Shown here: piece after piece, positions 25,344 through 35,126 of the stretch
Layout of the letters: every line of letters begins with the position of its first letter
How positions within the stretch are numbered: position 1 is the first letter of the stretch
Source of the DNA: Candidatus Rhodoferax odensensis
GTDB taxonomy: Bacteria > Pseudomonadota > Gammaproteobacteria > Burkholderiales > Burkholderiaceae_C
Reading direction: 5' to 3'
Assembly: GCA_016718405.1 (NCBI GenBank)
Contig: JADKDJ010000013.1
Coordinates: 62,001 to 126,000 of the forward strand
DNA length: 64,000 nucleotides
Program-made: the position numbers and the translations under genes
Notes under the pieces: generated by a model
Seen by the model: only the letters and a program-made list of their open reading frames with translations
Database searches by the model: none
Told to the model about the DNA's origin: nothing

Positions 25344-26309
25344 ATGTCACGCTTGCCCGCACCTCTGAACACGCTGCCGTTTCCGGTGATCGGTTCTCCC
25401 TTGTTCATCATCAGCAACCCCAAGCTGGTGATTGCCCAATGCATCGCTGGCGTGGTGGGCGCCATGCCGGCACTCAATGCGCGCCCGGCCGAAGTGCTGG
25501 AGGACTGGCTCAAGGAAATCACCGAGACGCTGGCCGCCTTCAACCAGGCGCACCCGGACCAACCAGCGGCGCCCTTTGCCATCAACCAGATCGTGCACAA
25601 GAGCAATGACCGCTTGGAGCACGACATGGCGCTGTGCGTGAAGTACCAGGTACCGATCATCATCACGTCGCTGGGCGCGCGGGAGGACATCAATGCCGCG
25701 GCTCACTCTTACGGTGGCGTGGTGCTGCACGACGTGATCAACAACAAACACGCGCACAAGGCCATCGAGAAGGGTGCCGATGGCTTGATTGCCGTGGCCG
25801 CGGGTGCCGGTGGCCACGCGGGAGTGAAGAGCCCATTTGCGCTGGTGCAGGAAATCCGGCAGTGGTTTGATGGTCCGATTGCACTCAGTGGCGCAATTTC
25901 CACTGGCGACGCCGTGCTGGCGGCACAGGCCATGGGTGCCGACTTCGCCTACATTGGTTCAGCCTTCATCGCCACCGAGGAAGCTCGCGCCTCCGACGCC
26001 TATAAGCAGGCGATCGTGGACAGCAACTCGGACGATATTGTCTACAGCAATCTGTTCACCGGCGTGCATGGCAACTACTTGGCGCCGAGTATTCGCAACG
26101 CTGGCCTCGATCCGGATAACTTGCCGGTCAGCGATCCCAGCAAGATGAACTTTGGTGGGGACAAGGCCAAGGCCTGGAAAGACATCTGGGGCTGCGGCCA
26201 GGGCATTGGTGCGGTTACCGCCATTCAAAGCACGGCTGACTACGTGGCCCAGCTCAAACGGGAATACGCAGCGGCGCGGGAGCGCGTCCTGGCGCGGGTG
26301 TACGCCTGA
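25344..26309 (+). CDS. Nitronate monooxygenase (NPD/2-nitropropane dioxygenase family)
   Basis: This 321-residue FMN enzyme has the TIM-barrel features of the family: PVIGSPLFIISNPKLVIAQCIAGVVGAMPALN at the start, GADGLIAVAAGAGGHAG with the conserved histidine, and AQAMGADFAYIGSAFIATEEA for FMN phosphate binding. Family members oxidise nitronates such as propionate 3-nitronate. Many homologues near acyl-CoA genes have unknown substrates. It follows the acyl-CoA dehydrogenase by 89 bases and may be read with it, unless the repeat between them ends transcription. Confidence 0.9.
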   Translation: MSRLPAPLNTLPFPVIGSPLFIISNPKLVIAQCIAGVVGAMPALNARPAEVLEDWLKEITETLAAFNQAHPDQPAAPFAINQIVHKSNDRLEHDMALCVKYQVPIIITSLGAREDINAAAHSYGGVVLHDVINNKHAHKAIEKGADGLIAVAAGAGGHAGVKSPFALVQEIRQWFDGPIALSGAISTGDAVLAAQAMGADFAYIGSAFIATEEARASDAYKQAIVDSNSDDIVYSNLFTGVHGNYLAPSIRNAGLDPDNLPVSDPSKMNFGGDKAKAWKDIWGCGQGIGAVTAIQSTADYVAQLKREYAAARERVLARVYA

Positions 26310-26331
26310 CTGAAGCGTCGGCACAGGCCAT

Positions 26332-26820
26332 TTACGGTTTGGGGCAGTCGCACACGTCGTTGCCCTTGTCAAACACGATACGCCAGGTGTTCGGTGCCTC
26401 CAGTCGCCAGATGGACGTGAAGGTGCCCACCAGCTTGCCCGCGGGGTCATGCACCGGCCCGGAACTCAATGCCAGCGTGCCCGAAGCCAGGACTTCCACT
26501 TCCTTGGGCGCCCACGAGAACGGTGCCTGTGGTTTGCTGTAAAAGCGGCTCCACCAATCGATCACGGCCTGCTTGCCGTGCAGGGGTGTCGGACCGGAAA
26601 AGAACACGGTTTCTTCCGACAGGAATCGGCCAAAGGCGGCCAGATCCCGGTCTGCCATGGTCTTGGCAAAGGCGCGTTCGGTATCGGCAACTTGTTGCTG
26701 CAGTTCACTCATGGTGGTCTTGGGCGCTGTCACAGCACATCCTTGCATGAGCGCCGCCAGGCCGAGCGCCCAGGCGGCGACGTTGGCGTGCCAAAGCGGC
26801 ACTTGCAACGGGCGCTTCAT
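26332..26820 (-). CDS. NTF2-like/SnoaL lipoprotein
   Basis: This 162-residue protein has a lipoprotein signal with the lipobox ALMQGC (Cys about residue 28). An NTF2-like fold follows (SELQQQVADTERAFAKTMADRDLAAFGRFLSEETVFF … GKQAVIDWWSRFY … WRLEAPNTWRIVFDKG), as in DUF4440/SnoaL domain proteins. I start it at the ATG at 26820, which overlaps the stop of the thioredoxin-like gene in an ATGA arrangement. It is probably anchored to a membrane facing the periplasm. The ligand or reaction is unknown; the pairing with a thioredoxin-like lipoprotein is notable. Confidence 0.82.
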   Translation of the reverse strand: MKRPLQVPLWHANVAAWALGLAALMQGCAVTAPKTTMSELQQQVADTERAFAKTMADRDLAAFGRFLSEETVFFSGPTPLHGKQAVIDWWSRFYSKPQAPFSWAPKEVEVLASGTLALSSGPVHDPAGKLVGTFTSIWRLEAPNTWRIVFDKGNDVCDCPKP

Positions 26821-28418
26821 GCCTTTGACGCTTGGGCAGTGGGTTTGAAGATACCGGAGCACGCCTGCTGCGCCTGCGCATCGGCGGATAGTTTGGCGCA
26901 AACGCCGTCGAGCTGCTGGGTCAGTTTTTTGAGTGTTGGGGCGTGTTTGCCTTTTTCGTTCCAGGCCACCAGTCGCTTGCCCATCCGCTCCAGGCCACGC
27001 CGGTTGCGCTCGTAGAAAGTCTCGGGCACCGCCTCCAGCTCGGCAATCACGCTGGCGGCGGCCTTCTCGATGCGTTTGCTGTCCTCGGGGGTCAGGTCAA
27101 TTACTTTGCCGACGTAGCCCGTACCCCACTGCAGTCGCGTGGCGGGCCCGGTCGAGTCCGCATAGGCCTGCTCGGCCCACTTCAGGGACCCGGTCTTATC
27201 GCCTCGACGCTTGGCATTCTGCGCCAGTCCCAGCATGTGATAGTAGGGCGACACGGCCTTGGGCAGCTCGGCCTTCAACATCGCGTCGGACTCATCGAGC
27301 AGACCAACCTCGGCGAGCAGATCCGCGGCGGAGGGAATCACAGCCTGACGCTCATAGGTATTGGTGGTTGATTTGTCGGCTGTGCTGGCCGCTTCGCGCG
27401 ACTGGGCAATCAGCTCTGGGGGTAGTGACAGCGGCGCGTCCTTGGCTTGGCCGAGTTTGGCCAGTGATACTTTGGCCTGCACAGCGGACAGCCGATCCGC
27501 TCGTGACAGGCTGGCGTCGGCGTTGAGCGCGTCAAGCGCCCTGTTCCAGAGGGTCAGAAGTTGGGCACGCTCGGGACTGGCTGCGGTGGTGACAGCGCCC
27601 ACAATGTCGCCGCCGTAGTACGACAGCATGTCCGCATTCTGACGCGCCAGAGCTGGGTCGGCGAGGGTCTGCTGCAATCGTGCCAATGCGCCGGCCTTAT
27701 CGGCAATACCAGCCTTTGACTGGGCTGCGGCGGCGATGGCCTTGAGGGCAAGCCTGGCGGCGGGCTGCGCGTATTGCGCGGGACAGCTCTGCGCCAGCTT
27801 GTGCAGGGTGGCGGCGAGCTCGTCTTTGGGCAAAAGCTGCGCTTCGTCGGTATCCCACGAGTAATACGCCAGCATGCGCCAGGCGTCGGCACTCAGCTTG
27901 CCGGCAGTTCCCGGCGTGCCCTGCTCAAGCGCCATCGCCAGTGACTCCTTGACGGAATTCGTGGCACCCAGGCCAAGTGAGAGAACCTCCATGTACTGGC
28001 TGGAATCAACCTCGCCGGGGAGGCGAGTCAACTCGGTACCGTCCGGCTTGAAGAGGATCATGGTCGGATACCCACGTACCTTGAAGCGCGCCCCAAGTTT
28101 CTGTGCGCCTTGCGTGTCGCCGTCGAGGTAGACCGGCACAAAGAAACTGCTGCGGTCGATGAAGTCCTGGCGGTTGAAGACCGTGGCCTTGATTTGGTTG
28201 CACGGTGGGCACCATACGGCGCCCCAATACAGAAACACCGGCTTGTTGGCTGACTTGGCCTGGGCAAAGATGGCGTCGATGTTGGCGTCGACCGGCTTCA
28301 CCCATTCGATCGCGGTCTTGTGGACGACCGCCTTGGCAGCGGGCGCGACAGGCTCGGCCGGTTTGGAACACCCCAGCACCAACAAGGGCAGGGTGACGAG
28401 GATGGCGAATCGCTTCAT
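26817..28418 (-). CDS. Thioredoxin-like lipoprotein
   Basis: This 533-residue protein starts with a lipoprotein signal (lipobox LVLGC, Cys about 17). A thioredoxin-fold domain follows with the redox motif WCPPC in GAVWCPPCNQIKATVF and the cis-proline region VRGYPTMILFKPDG. From about residue 150 to the end it is helical and Ala-rich, possibly TPR-like repeats. It is expected to reduce or isomerise disulphides at the periplasmic membrane face; partners are unknown. AGGAG lies close before the start, and the next gene overlaps by 4 bases. Confidence 0.88.
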   Translation of the reverse strand: MKRFAILVTLPLLVLGCSKPAEPVAPAAKAVVHKTAIEWVKPVDANIDAIFAQAKSANKPVFLYWGAVWCPPCNQIKATVFNRQDFIDRSSFFVPVYLDGDTQGAQKLGARFKVRGYPTMILFKPDGTELTRLPGEVDSSQYMEVLSLGLGATNSVKESLAMALEQGTPGTAGKLSADAWRMLAYYSWDTDEAQLLPKDELAATLHKLAQSCPAQYAQPAARLALKAIAAAAQSKAGIADKAGALARLQQTLADPALARQNADMLSYYGGDIVGAVTTAASPERAQLLTLWNRALDALNADASLSRADRLSAVQAKVSLAKLGQAKDAPLSLPPELIAQSREAASTADKSTTNTYERQAVIPSAADLLAEVGLLDESDAMLKAELPKAVSPYYHMLGLAQNAKRRGDKTGSLKWAEQAYADSTGPATRLQWGTGYVGKVIDLTPEDSKRIEKAAASVIAELEAVPETFYERNRRGLERMGKRLVAWNEKGKHAPTLKKLTQQLDGVCAKLSADAQAQQACSGIFKPTAQASKA

Positions 28419-28565
28419 GGGAGCTCCTGATACTTTTTGGGCATGGACCGCAGCGGGTTGACGCTTTGTCCCCGACTGGTTGTCGGCTGTTGGCGGTGTG
28501 CCATTCTAGGGGACACTCCTCAAACCTGGTCAAGCCACAGCATGGTCTGCAGCCCGGCCGGAGAA

Positions 28566-30257
28566 TCAGCCGCGCTGACACGGCTTGAATATGTCGAGAT
28601 CCTGGCGGTAAATCCCGGTGTGAACATCCAGCAGGCCCAAAACGGAGTGGAAGTAGTGATCGTGGCTGATAGCCGTGTCGGCCTGACCTTTGAGGCATTC
28701 GGTCGTCAGACCGCGGCGGGTCTGAATTTCTGGCGACAACCAGTTGATCCACGGCACCCGTTTTTGCACATCCGGCGCGATCGAATAGGGCAAGCCGTGC
28801 AGGTACAGGTTGTTTTCGCCCAGTGATTCGCCATGGTCGGAGACGTAGATCATGGCCGCAGCATGGCTTTCCTGACGTGTCTTGAGCCATTGGATGACCG
28901 ACGTGAGGAAGTGGTCCGTGTAGATAATCGTATTGTCGTAGGCGTTGACGATTTGTTCCCGACTGCACTGCTGCAAGGCCTTGTCGGTGCATTCTGGGCC
29001 AAAGCGCTTGAACTTGGGTGGTGAGCGTTTGGAGTACGCCGGTCCATGGCTTCCCATTTGGTGCAGCACGACCACGATGCCTTGTGATCGCCGTTGCGCA
29101 TCAAGTGCCTCAAGCCTTGGCCCGAGGTCTCGCAACATGATTTCGTCGTAACACTCGCCGTCCTGGCACAGACCGCTGACCTTTTGTGAGCTGGTGACGA
29201 CGGACGGGATGCGGTCGCAGGCGCCTTTGCACCCGGACTGGTTGTCGATCCACAGCACCGCCAGTCCCGCTTGATGCAGGGCGTCCAGCAGGTTCTGCTG
29301 GTTGAAGGCCCGTTTCTCGAACGCTTCGCGCCCCATCGGCGAAAACATGCACGGCACCGATGCCGCGGTGCTGGTTCCGCACGCCCAGGCGTTGCGGTAG
29401 CTGGCGATGTTTTCAGTTGCCAGGTGCGGCGTGGTTGGCCGAGCATAACCATTGATGCCAAAGTTGGCGCTGCGTGCGGTCTCGCCCAGCACCAGAAACA
29501 GCAGTGGTGGCTTCGACTGTTGCGCGTAGCTCGGGCCGAGCTTCACGTCCGCGGCAATCGGCTGCGGTGGCGTAGCGCCTCGCGCGACGGGTTTGAACGC
29601 CAGGTAGCCCACTGAATAAAACGAGCTGAGTGGATTGATCAGGTAGCGCAAATGTGTGTGGTTGCGCATCAGCGACGCGAAGTCCTGAAACACCAACAGC
29701 ACCATGATCAGCGTCAGCGTCAGGCCGCAACTGACCGCCGCCAGGTTGGTCATGATGGTGCGCGGCAGGCTCAGGTGGCGCACTGGCACCCGCCACAGCC
29801 AGGCAGTTGGCAACAGAGCGCCGATCAGCACCGTGACGACAAGCTGCCATGCCACCAGATCCCTGACCTCCTGAGGGTGCGTTTGCAGCACGTTGACCAT
29901 CATGGTCGGGTCAATGACGACGCCGTAGCTGAGCATGAAATAGCCAGCCATGGCGGTCGTGATCAGTGCCAGGGTGATGACCGGTTTGAGCGTCCAGCGC
30001 CAACAAGCCAGCGTCAACACACTGAAGGTGCTGGCAAAAACCACGATCAGGAAGACCAGGCTGAACCACAGGCCACGCGAATTGTCCAGCTCGGGCAGCC
30101 GATAAAGGGCCTGCCACAGGGGCAGATTTCCGATCGTGGCTATCCACAAGCTGGCCAGCGCAACAATCAGCAGCGGGTGCACGGCCTTGTAGGCGGCGGG
30201 ATGGAAAAAGAAGGAGGACTGAGGCAGCTCAGTCACTCGGAACAGCTTCAACGACAT
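28566..30257 (-). CDS. eptA: Phosphoethanolamine transferase, EptA type
   Basis: This 563-residue inner-membrane enzyme has five N-terminal helices (to about residue 195) and a periplasmic sulfatase-fold domain. Zinc and nucleophile residues are visible: Glu259 in VLGETARS, the threonine region CGTSTAASVPCMFS (about 293-306) and SDHGESLGENNLYLHG. It transfers phosphoethanolamine from phosphatidylethanolamine to lipid A or core sugars, reducing surface charge and sensitivity to cationic peptides. It stands alone, with no two-component regulator next to it. EptC-like or other Ept enzymes are alternatives, but the motif set is closest to EptA. Confidence 0.9.
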   Translation of the reverse strand: MSLKLFRVTELPQSSFFFHPAAYKAVHPLLIVALASLWIATIGNLPLWQALYRLPELDNSRGLWFSLVFLIVVFASTFSVLTLACWRWTLKPVITLALITTAMAGYFMLSYGVVIDPTMMVNVLQTHPQEVRDLVAWQLVVTVLIGALLPTAWLWRVPVRHLSLPRTIMTNLAAVSCGLTLTLIMVLLVFQDFASLMRNHTHLRYLINPLSSFYSVGYLAFKPVARGATPPQPIAADVKLGPSYAQQSKPPLLFLVLGETARSANFGINGYARPTTPHLATENIASYRNAWACGTSTAASVPCMFSPMGREAFEKRAFNQQNLLDALHQAGLAVLWIDNQSGCKGACDRIPSVVTSSQKVSGLCQDGECYDEIMLRDLGPRLEALDAQRRSQGIVVVLHQMGSHGPAYSKRSPPKFKRFGPECTDKALQQCSREQIVNAYDNTIIYTDHFLTSVIQWLKTRQESHAAAMIYVSDHGESLGENNLYLHGLPYSIAPDVQKRVPWINWLSPEIQTRRGLTTECLKGQADTAISHDHYFHSVLGLLDVHTGIYRQDLDIFKPCQRG

Positions 30258-30338
30258 GATTCGGAATTGTCGTCGATTGCCGCGACCGCCCGGTGCGCAG
30301 GTCAGGCAGCCCGTACGCCGGTGTGGGCTTGGCAGCGC

Positions 30339-31703
30339 TCAGGTGGGCCAGGTTGATCCGTGCTCGGGCACCAGTGCCCGCCAACCCAGACCGTGCTTGA
30401 TGCGTTTGCGCAGTTCGTCGGCAGGTCCCAGATCGCCGTGCACCACGTAGACTTGATCCGGCGCTTGCGGCATCGTGCGTAACCAGGCAAGCAGTTGGTC
30501 GGCGTCGGCATGGGCCGAGGCCGATTGCAATTGAATCACTTGTGCATTGACCGCGACATCGCGCCCGTGGATGCGCACGCTGCGCTCGCCGCTGGCCAAG
30601 GTCGCGCCACGCGTGCCGGGTGCTTGAAAACCGGTCAGGATGATCATGTTGCGATGGTGGCCGGCGTACTGCGCCAGGTGGTGCAAGACCCGACCGCCGG
30701 TGGCCATGCCGCTGGCGGCAAGAATCACCATGGGGCCATGTCGATGGGCCAGCGCCTTGGACTCATCGGTGCTGTTGACCATGGTGGCGCAGTGCATCAG
30801 GGCTCGGGTCTCGCGGGCGCTCAGGCGGTGCCCGTCTTGATGGTGTTCAAACAGGTGCGTGGTGTGAACCGCCATCGGGCTGTCAAGAAACACGGGCAGT
30901 GACTTTGGCAACACTGCGCGCGCCTTGAGCTGCGCAATCGCATGCAGTAGCGCCTGCGCCCGTCCGACGGCGAACACCGGCACCACGGCGACGCCGCCGC
31001 GCTTGGCTAACTGCTGCAGGGCCGGACCGAGCTCGGCCTGAACATCTTCCTTGGGGTGCACGCGGTCGCCGTAGGTCGACTCGATCAGCACCGTGTCCGC
31101 GCTGGGCGCTGGGTCGGGCGGGTTCATGATGCTGTCGTCGGGCCGACCCAGATCGCCGGAGAACAGGATGCGCCGACCGGCCACTTCGAGCAGCACGCTG
31201 GCCGCACCCAGAATATGACCCGCGGAGGAAAACGTGGCACGCCAACCGGGGATGGGCGAAAACGTCTTTCCCATCACGACCGCCTTGAGCAGGGGTAGGC
31301 TATCCAGGGCGTCCTGACGGGTGTACAGGGGTATCGCCGGAGCGTGCTTGGAATAGCCGTGGCGATTGGCAAAGGCGGCGTCTTCTTCCTGAATGTGCCC
31401 GCTGTCGGGCAACAGGATCCGGCACAGGTCACGAGTTGCCGGCGTGGTGTAGACGTGCTTGGTGAAGCCTTCTTTTGCCAACACTGGCAGGTAACCGCTG
31501 TGGTCCAGGTGGGCGTGTGTCAGTACGACTGCGTCGATTTGATCGGGGGCGACCGGTAGCGGACTCCAGTTGCGCAGGCGCAGTTGCTTGTATCCCTGGA
31601 ACATGCCGCAGTCCACCAGCAGGCTGTGACCGTCGTGGCGAACCAGGTACTTGGAGCCGGTGACGGTGCTCGCGCCGCCGAGAAAGGTGATGTTGACGCT
31701 CAT
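30339..31703 (-). CDS. MBL-fold beta-CASP ribonuclease-like protein
   Basis: This 454-residue protein has the metallo-beta-lactamase motif HAHLDHSGYLP, further metal ligands in SSAGHILGAASVLL and FSGDLGR, and the beta-CASP region ending ASGMATGGRVLHHL and IQLQSASAHADADQLLAWL. Members cleave RNA or process 3' ends (RNase J/CPSF-like), using two zinc ions. The start at 31703 gives the family-typical SVNITFLGGASTVTGSKYLV. It is downstream of dnaJ but separated by a terminator hairpin. Confidence 0.9.
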   Translation of the reverse strand: MSVNITFLGGASTVTGSKYLVRHDGHSLLVDCGMFQGYKQLRLRNWSPLPVAPDQIDAVVLTHAHLDHSGYLPVLAKEGFTKHVYTTPATRDLCRILLPDSGHIQEEDAAFANRHGYSKHAPAIPLYTRQDALDSLPLLKAVVMGKTFSPIPGWRATFSSAGHILGAASVLLEVAGRRILFSGDLGRPDDSIMNPPDPAPSADTVLIESTYGDRVHPKEDVQAELGPALQQLAKRGGVAVVPVFAVGRAQALLHAIAQLKARAVLPKSLPVFLDSPMAVHTTHLFEHHQDGHRLSARETRALMHCATMVNSTDESKALAHRHGPMVILAASGMATGGRVLHHLAQYAGHHRNMIILTGFQAPGTRGATLASGERSVRIHGRDVAVNAQVIQLQSASAHADADQLLAWLRTMPQAPDQVYVVHGDLGPADELRKRIKHGLGWRALVPEHGSTWPT

Positions 31704-31760
31704 GCAAAGTGGACCGGTTGGAACGGGTTGGCATCCGCAGAGCAATCATTCTGCAACAAA

Positions 31761-31800
31761 AAAAGTGCCGCCAGGGTTCTTGGGCCGTGGCGGCACTTTT
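31761..31800 (-). terminator. Rho-independent terminator after dnaJ
   Basis: AAAAGTGCCGCC (31761-31772) pairs with GGCGGCACTTTT (31789-31800). Read on the minus strand, the stem is followed by a T-run (the A-run at 31758-31764 on the plus strand). It lies 34 bases beyond the dnaJ stop. Confidence 0.85.
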
Positions 31801-31834
31801 ATCGCGGGCTTGAACCGCGCCATCAAGGAGGTTC

Positions 31835-32968
31835 TTAGCTGAAAAAACTCTTGAGGCGATCAGTCCAGCTGTCGCCACTGGGCGAATGCTTGCTGCCGCC
31901 CTTGCGCAGGGATTCGTCGAGATCGCGCAGCAGCTTGCGCTGGTGCTCGCTCAACTTGACCGGCGTCTCGACCAGAATGTGGCAGTACAGATCTCCGGGA
32001 TAGCTCGAACGCACGCCCTTGATGCCCTTGCCACGCAGACGGAATTGCTTGCCGGTCTGGGTGCCCTCCGGGATATCGATGGCCGCCTTGCCCGCCAGTG
32101 TGGGCACATCGATTTCGCCGCCGAGCGAGGCAGTCACGATGCTGATGGGGACCGAGCAATGGATGTCGTCGCCGTCGCGCTCGAAGATGTCATGCTTCTT
32201 GAGCCGGATTTCGATGTAAAGGTCACCGGGTGGGCCACCGTTGGCGCCAGGCTCGCCGTTGCCGGAACTGCGGATGCGCATGCCACCGTCAATGCCGGCC
32301 GGGATTTTCACTTCCAGTGTTTTCTGCTTCTTGATCTTGCCCTGACCGTGGCAACTCGTGCACGGCTCAGGAATCACCTTGCCGGTGCCGCGGCAGGTGG
32401 GGCAGCTTTGCTGCACGCTAAAAAACCCCTGGCGCATCTGGACCGAGCCGGAGCCGCTGCAGGTGCTGCAGGTCTTGACCTGGGTGCCGGGCTTGGCGCC
32501 ACTGCCCTTGCAACTATCGCAGGACTCCCAACTGGGAATGCGAATCTGTGCGTCCTTGCCCTTGGCCGCTTCCTCCAGGGTGACTTCCATGGCGTAGCTC
32601 AAATCGCTGCCCCGGTACACCTGGCGCCCGCCGCCGGCGCGACCGCGCTGCTGGCCAAACATGTCGCCAAAGATGTCGCCAAAGGCTTCGGCAAAGCCGC
32701 CAAAACCTTCCTGCCCGCCCGGACCACGCATATTGGGGTCAACGCCGGCATGCCCGTACTGGTCGTAAGCGGCGCGCTTCTGCGCGTCCGACAGCATTTC
32801 GTAGGCTTCCTTGGACTCCTTGAACTTCTCTTCCGCAACCTTGCCCGACTCGCCCTGATTGCGGTCAGGGTGGTGTTTCATGGCCAGCTTGCGGTAGGCC
32901 TTCTTGATTTCTTCGTCAGACGCGTTCTTGGGCACGCCCAGAATTTCGTAGTAGTCTCTTTTGGCCAT
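31835..32968 (-). CDS. dnaJ: Chaperone protein DnaJ
   Basis: This 377-residue Hsp40 has the J-domain with HPD in KHHPDRN, a Gly/Phe-rich linker, four zinc-finger repeats (CDSCKGSG, CSTCSGSG, CPTCRGTG, CTSCHGQG) and the C-terminal substrate-binding part. It delivers unfolded proteins to DnaK and stimulates its ATPase. The ATG at 32968 gives the canonical AKRDYYEILGV start; a TTG 12 bases upstream is less likely. It lies 106 bases after dnaK on the same strand, without a visible terminator between them. Confidence 0.97.
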   Translation of the reverse strand: MAKRDYYEILGVPKNASDEEIKKAYRKLAMKHHPDRNQGESGKVAEEKFKESKEAYEMLSDAQKRAAYDQYGHAGVDPNMRGPGGQEGFGGFAEAFGDIFGDMFGQQRGRAGGGRQVYRGSDLSYAMEVTLEEAAKGKDAQIRIPSWESCDSCKGSGAKPGTQVKTCSTCSGSGSVQMRQGFFSVQQSCPTCRGTGKVIPEPCTSCHGQGKIKKQKTLEVKIPAGIDGGMRIRSSGNGEPGANGGPPGDLYIEIRLKKHDIFERDGDDIHCSVPISIVTASLGGEIDVPTLAGKAAIDIPEGTQTGKQFRLRGKGIKGVRSSYPGDLYCHILVETPVKLSEHQRKLLRDLDESLRKGGSKHSPSGDSWTDRLKSFFS

Positions 32969-33074
32969 CTTCGTTCTCAAGTCATGTAAGCGAAACGCCG
33001 CGCCGAAGATCTGTGTCGATCCGTCGAGCGCGGCGAGTCCGGTCGCCCTGGCAGCCGGGCGCCGGCGATGTGCA

Positions 33075-35039
33075 TCAGCCCTTCTTGACTTCCTTCACTT
33101 CCGCATCGACCACGTTGTCGTCTTGCGCCTTGGAGGCACTGCCAGCATCGCCGCCACCGTGTGGTGGTTCGGACCCGCCAGCACCCGCCGCAGCGGCTTC
33201 GGCGGCTTGTTTGGCCTGCATGTCGGCGTACATCTTCTCGCCGAGTTTCTGGCTGGCTGCCATCAATGCGTTGCTCTTGGCTTCCAGCGCTTCCTTGTCG
33301 GAGCCCTTGAGTGCTTCTTCCAGATCTTTGATGGCGGCCTCGATTTTTTCCTTTTCGCCCGCCTCCAGCTTGTCGCCATATTCGGTCAGGCTCTTCTTCA
33401 CGCTGTGAACGTTGGCGTCGGCCTGGTTCTTGGCCTGCACCAATTCGAGCTTCTTCTTGTCTTCCGAGGCGTTCAGCTCGGCGTCTTTGACCATTTGCTG
33501 AATCTCGGCCTCGGTCAAGCCGGAGTTGGCCTTGATCGTGATCTTGTTTTCTTTGCCGGTGCCCTTGTCTTTCGCGCCCACATGCAGGATGCCATTGGCG
33601 TCAATATCGAACGACACTTCGATTTGGGGTGTGCCGCGGGTTGCCGGCGGAATGCCTTCCAGATTGAACTCACCCAGCAGCTTGTTGCCCGATGCGATCT
33701 CGCGCTCGCCCTGGAACACCTTGATGGTCACCGCCGGCTGGTTGTCGTCGGCGGTCGAGAAGGTCTGGGCAAACTTCGTCGGGATCGTGGTGTTCTTGGT
33801 GATCATCTTGGTCATCACGCCACCCAGGGTCTCGATGCCCAGGGACAGGGGCGTGACGTCCAGCAGCAGCACGTCCTTGCGGTCGCCGGTGAGCACCTGG
33901 CCCTGAATGGCAGCGCCCACGGCCACGGCTTCATCCGGGTTGACGTCCTTGCGTGGCTCCCTGCCGAACAGCTCCTTGACCTTTTCCTGCACCTTGGGCA
34001 TACGCGTCATGCCGCCGACCAAAATCACGTCGTGGATGTCGGCCACGCTCACACCTGCATCCTTGATGGCGGTGCGGCAAGGCGAAATGGTGCGCTCAAT
34101 CAGCTCTTCCACCAGGGACTCCAGCTTGGCCCGCGTCAGTTTAATGTTGAGGTGTTTGGGCCCCGAGGCATCAGCCGTAACGTAAGGCAGGTTGATGTCG
34201 GTCTGGGCGCTGCTGGAGAGCTCAATCTTGGCCTTCTCGGCGGCTTCCTTCAGGCGTTGCAAGGCGAGCACGTCCTTGCCCAAGTCCACGCCCTGGTCCT
34301 TCTTGAACTCGGCGATGATGTAGTCGATGATGCGCTGGTCGAAGTCCTCGCCACCCAGGAAGGTGTCGCCGTTGGTAGACAACACTTCGAACTGCTTCTC
34401 GCCATCGACATCGGCAATTTCGATGATGGACACGTCGAATGTGCCGCCGCCGAGGTCGTACACGGCAATCTTGCGGTCACCCTTTTCATTCTTGTCCAGG
34501 CCGAAGGCCAGCGCAGCGGCGGTGGGTTCGTTGATGATGCGCTTGACATCGAGCCCGGCGATGCGACCGGCATCTTTGGTGGCCTGCCGCTGGGCGTCGT
34601 TGAAGTAGGCCGGCACCGTGATCACGGCGTCGGTAACCGCTTCGCCCAGGTAGTCTTCGGCGGTCTTCTTCATCTTGCGCAGAATATCGGCGCTGACTTG
34701 CTGCGGGGCCATTTTGGAACCACGCACTTCGACCCAGGCATCACCGTTATCCGCGGCGGCGATCTTGTAGGGCATCAGGTCGATGTCCTTTTGCACTTCC
34801 TTTTCAGAGAATTTGCGCCCGATCAGGCGTTTGACCGCGTACAAGGTGTTCTTGGGATTGGTCACCGCCTGGCGCTTGGCCGACGCGCCGACCAGTACCT
34901 CACCGTCTTCCTGGTAGGCAATGATCGAGGGCGTGGTGCGCGCGCCTTCCGAGTTCTCAATCACTTTTGCCACATTGCCTTCCATGATCGCCACGCAGCT
35001 GTTGGTGGTGCCAAGGTCAATACCAATAATACGTCCCAT
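33075..35039 (-). CDS. dnaK: Molecular chaperone DnaK (Hsp70)
   Basis: This 654-residue Hsp70 begins GRIIGIDLGTTNSCVAIMEG. It carries the ATPase motifs VPAYFNDAQRQATKDAGRIAGL and the GGTFDVSI phosphate loop, a substrate-binding domain (SLGIETLGG) and a helical lid ending in a Gly/Ala-rich tail with EVKEV. It folds and refolds proteins with DnaJ and GrpE. Start chosen at 35039, with GAAGGAAG 5 bases before it. A sigma-32-like promoter and a DnaA box lie in the 127-base gap after grpE. Confidence 0.98.
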   Translation of the reverse strand: MGRIIGIDLGTTNSCVAIMEGNVAKVIENSEGARTTPSIIAYQEDGEVLVGASAKRQAVTNPKNTLYAVKRLIGRKFSEKEVQKDIDLMPYKIAAADNGDAWVEVRGSKMAPQQVSADILRKMKKTAEDYLGEAVTDAVITVPAYFNDAQRQATKDAGRIAGLDVKRIINEPTAAALAFGLDKNEKGDRKIAVYDLGGGTFDVSIIEIADVDGEKQFEVLSTNGDTFLGGEDFDQRIIDYIIAEFKKDQGVDLGKDVLALQRLKEAAEKAKIELSSSAQTDINLPYVTADASGPKHLNIKLTRAKLESLVEELIERTISPCRTAIKDAGVSVADIHDVILVGGMTRMPKVQEKVKELFGREPRKDVNPDEAVAVGAAIQGQVLTGDRKDVLLLDVTPLSLGIETLGGVMTKMITKNTTIPTKFAQTFSTADDNQPAVTIKVFQGEREIASGNKLLGEFNLEGIPPATRGTPQIEVSFDIDANGILHVGAKDKGTGKENKITIKANSGLTEAEIQQMVKDAELNASEDKKKLELVQAKNQADANVHSVKKSLTEYGDKLEAGEKEKIEAAIKDLEEALKGSDKEALEAKSNALMAASQKLGEKMYADMQAKQAAEAAAAGAGGSEPPHGGGDAGSASKAQDDNVVDAEVKEVKKG

Positions 35040-35126
35040 GATGCTTCCTTCTTTTCGGTTGGGGCGGTAGCCGTCACTGCGTGGCGACTGGGTGCCCGAC
35101 AAAGTTGATGAACTGAACTGTTTTTA

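Noticed and set aside
32961..35108. A 715-codon open frame antisense to dnaJ/dnaK
   Set aside because: It lies wholly opposite strongly conserved chaperone genes; its His/Leu/Gly-rich translation is a by-product of GC-rich codon use and shows no domain.
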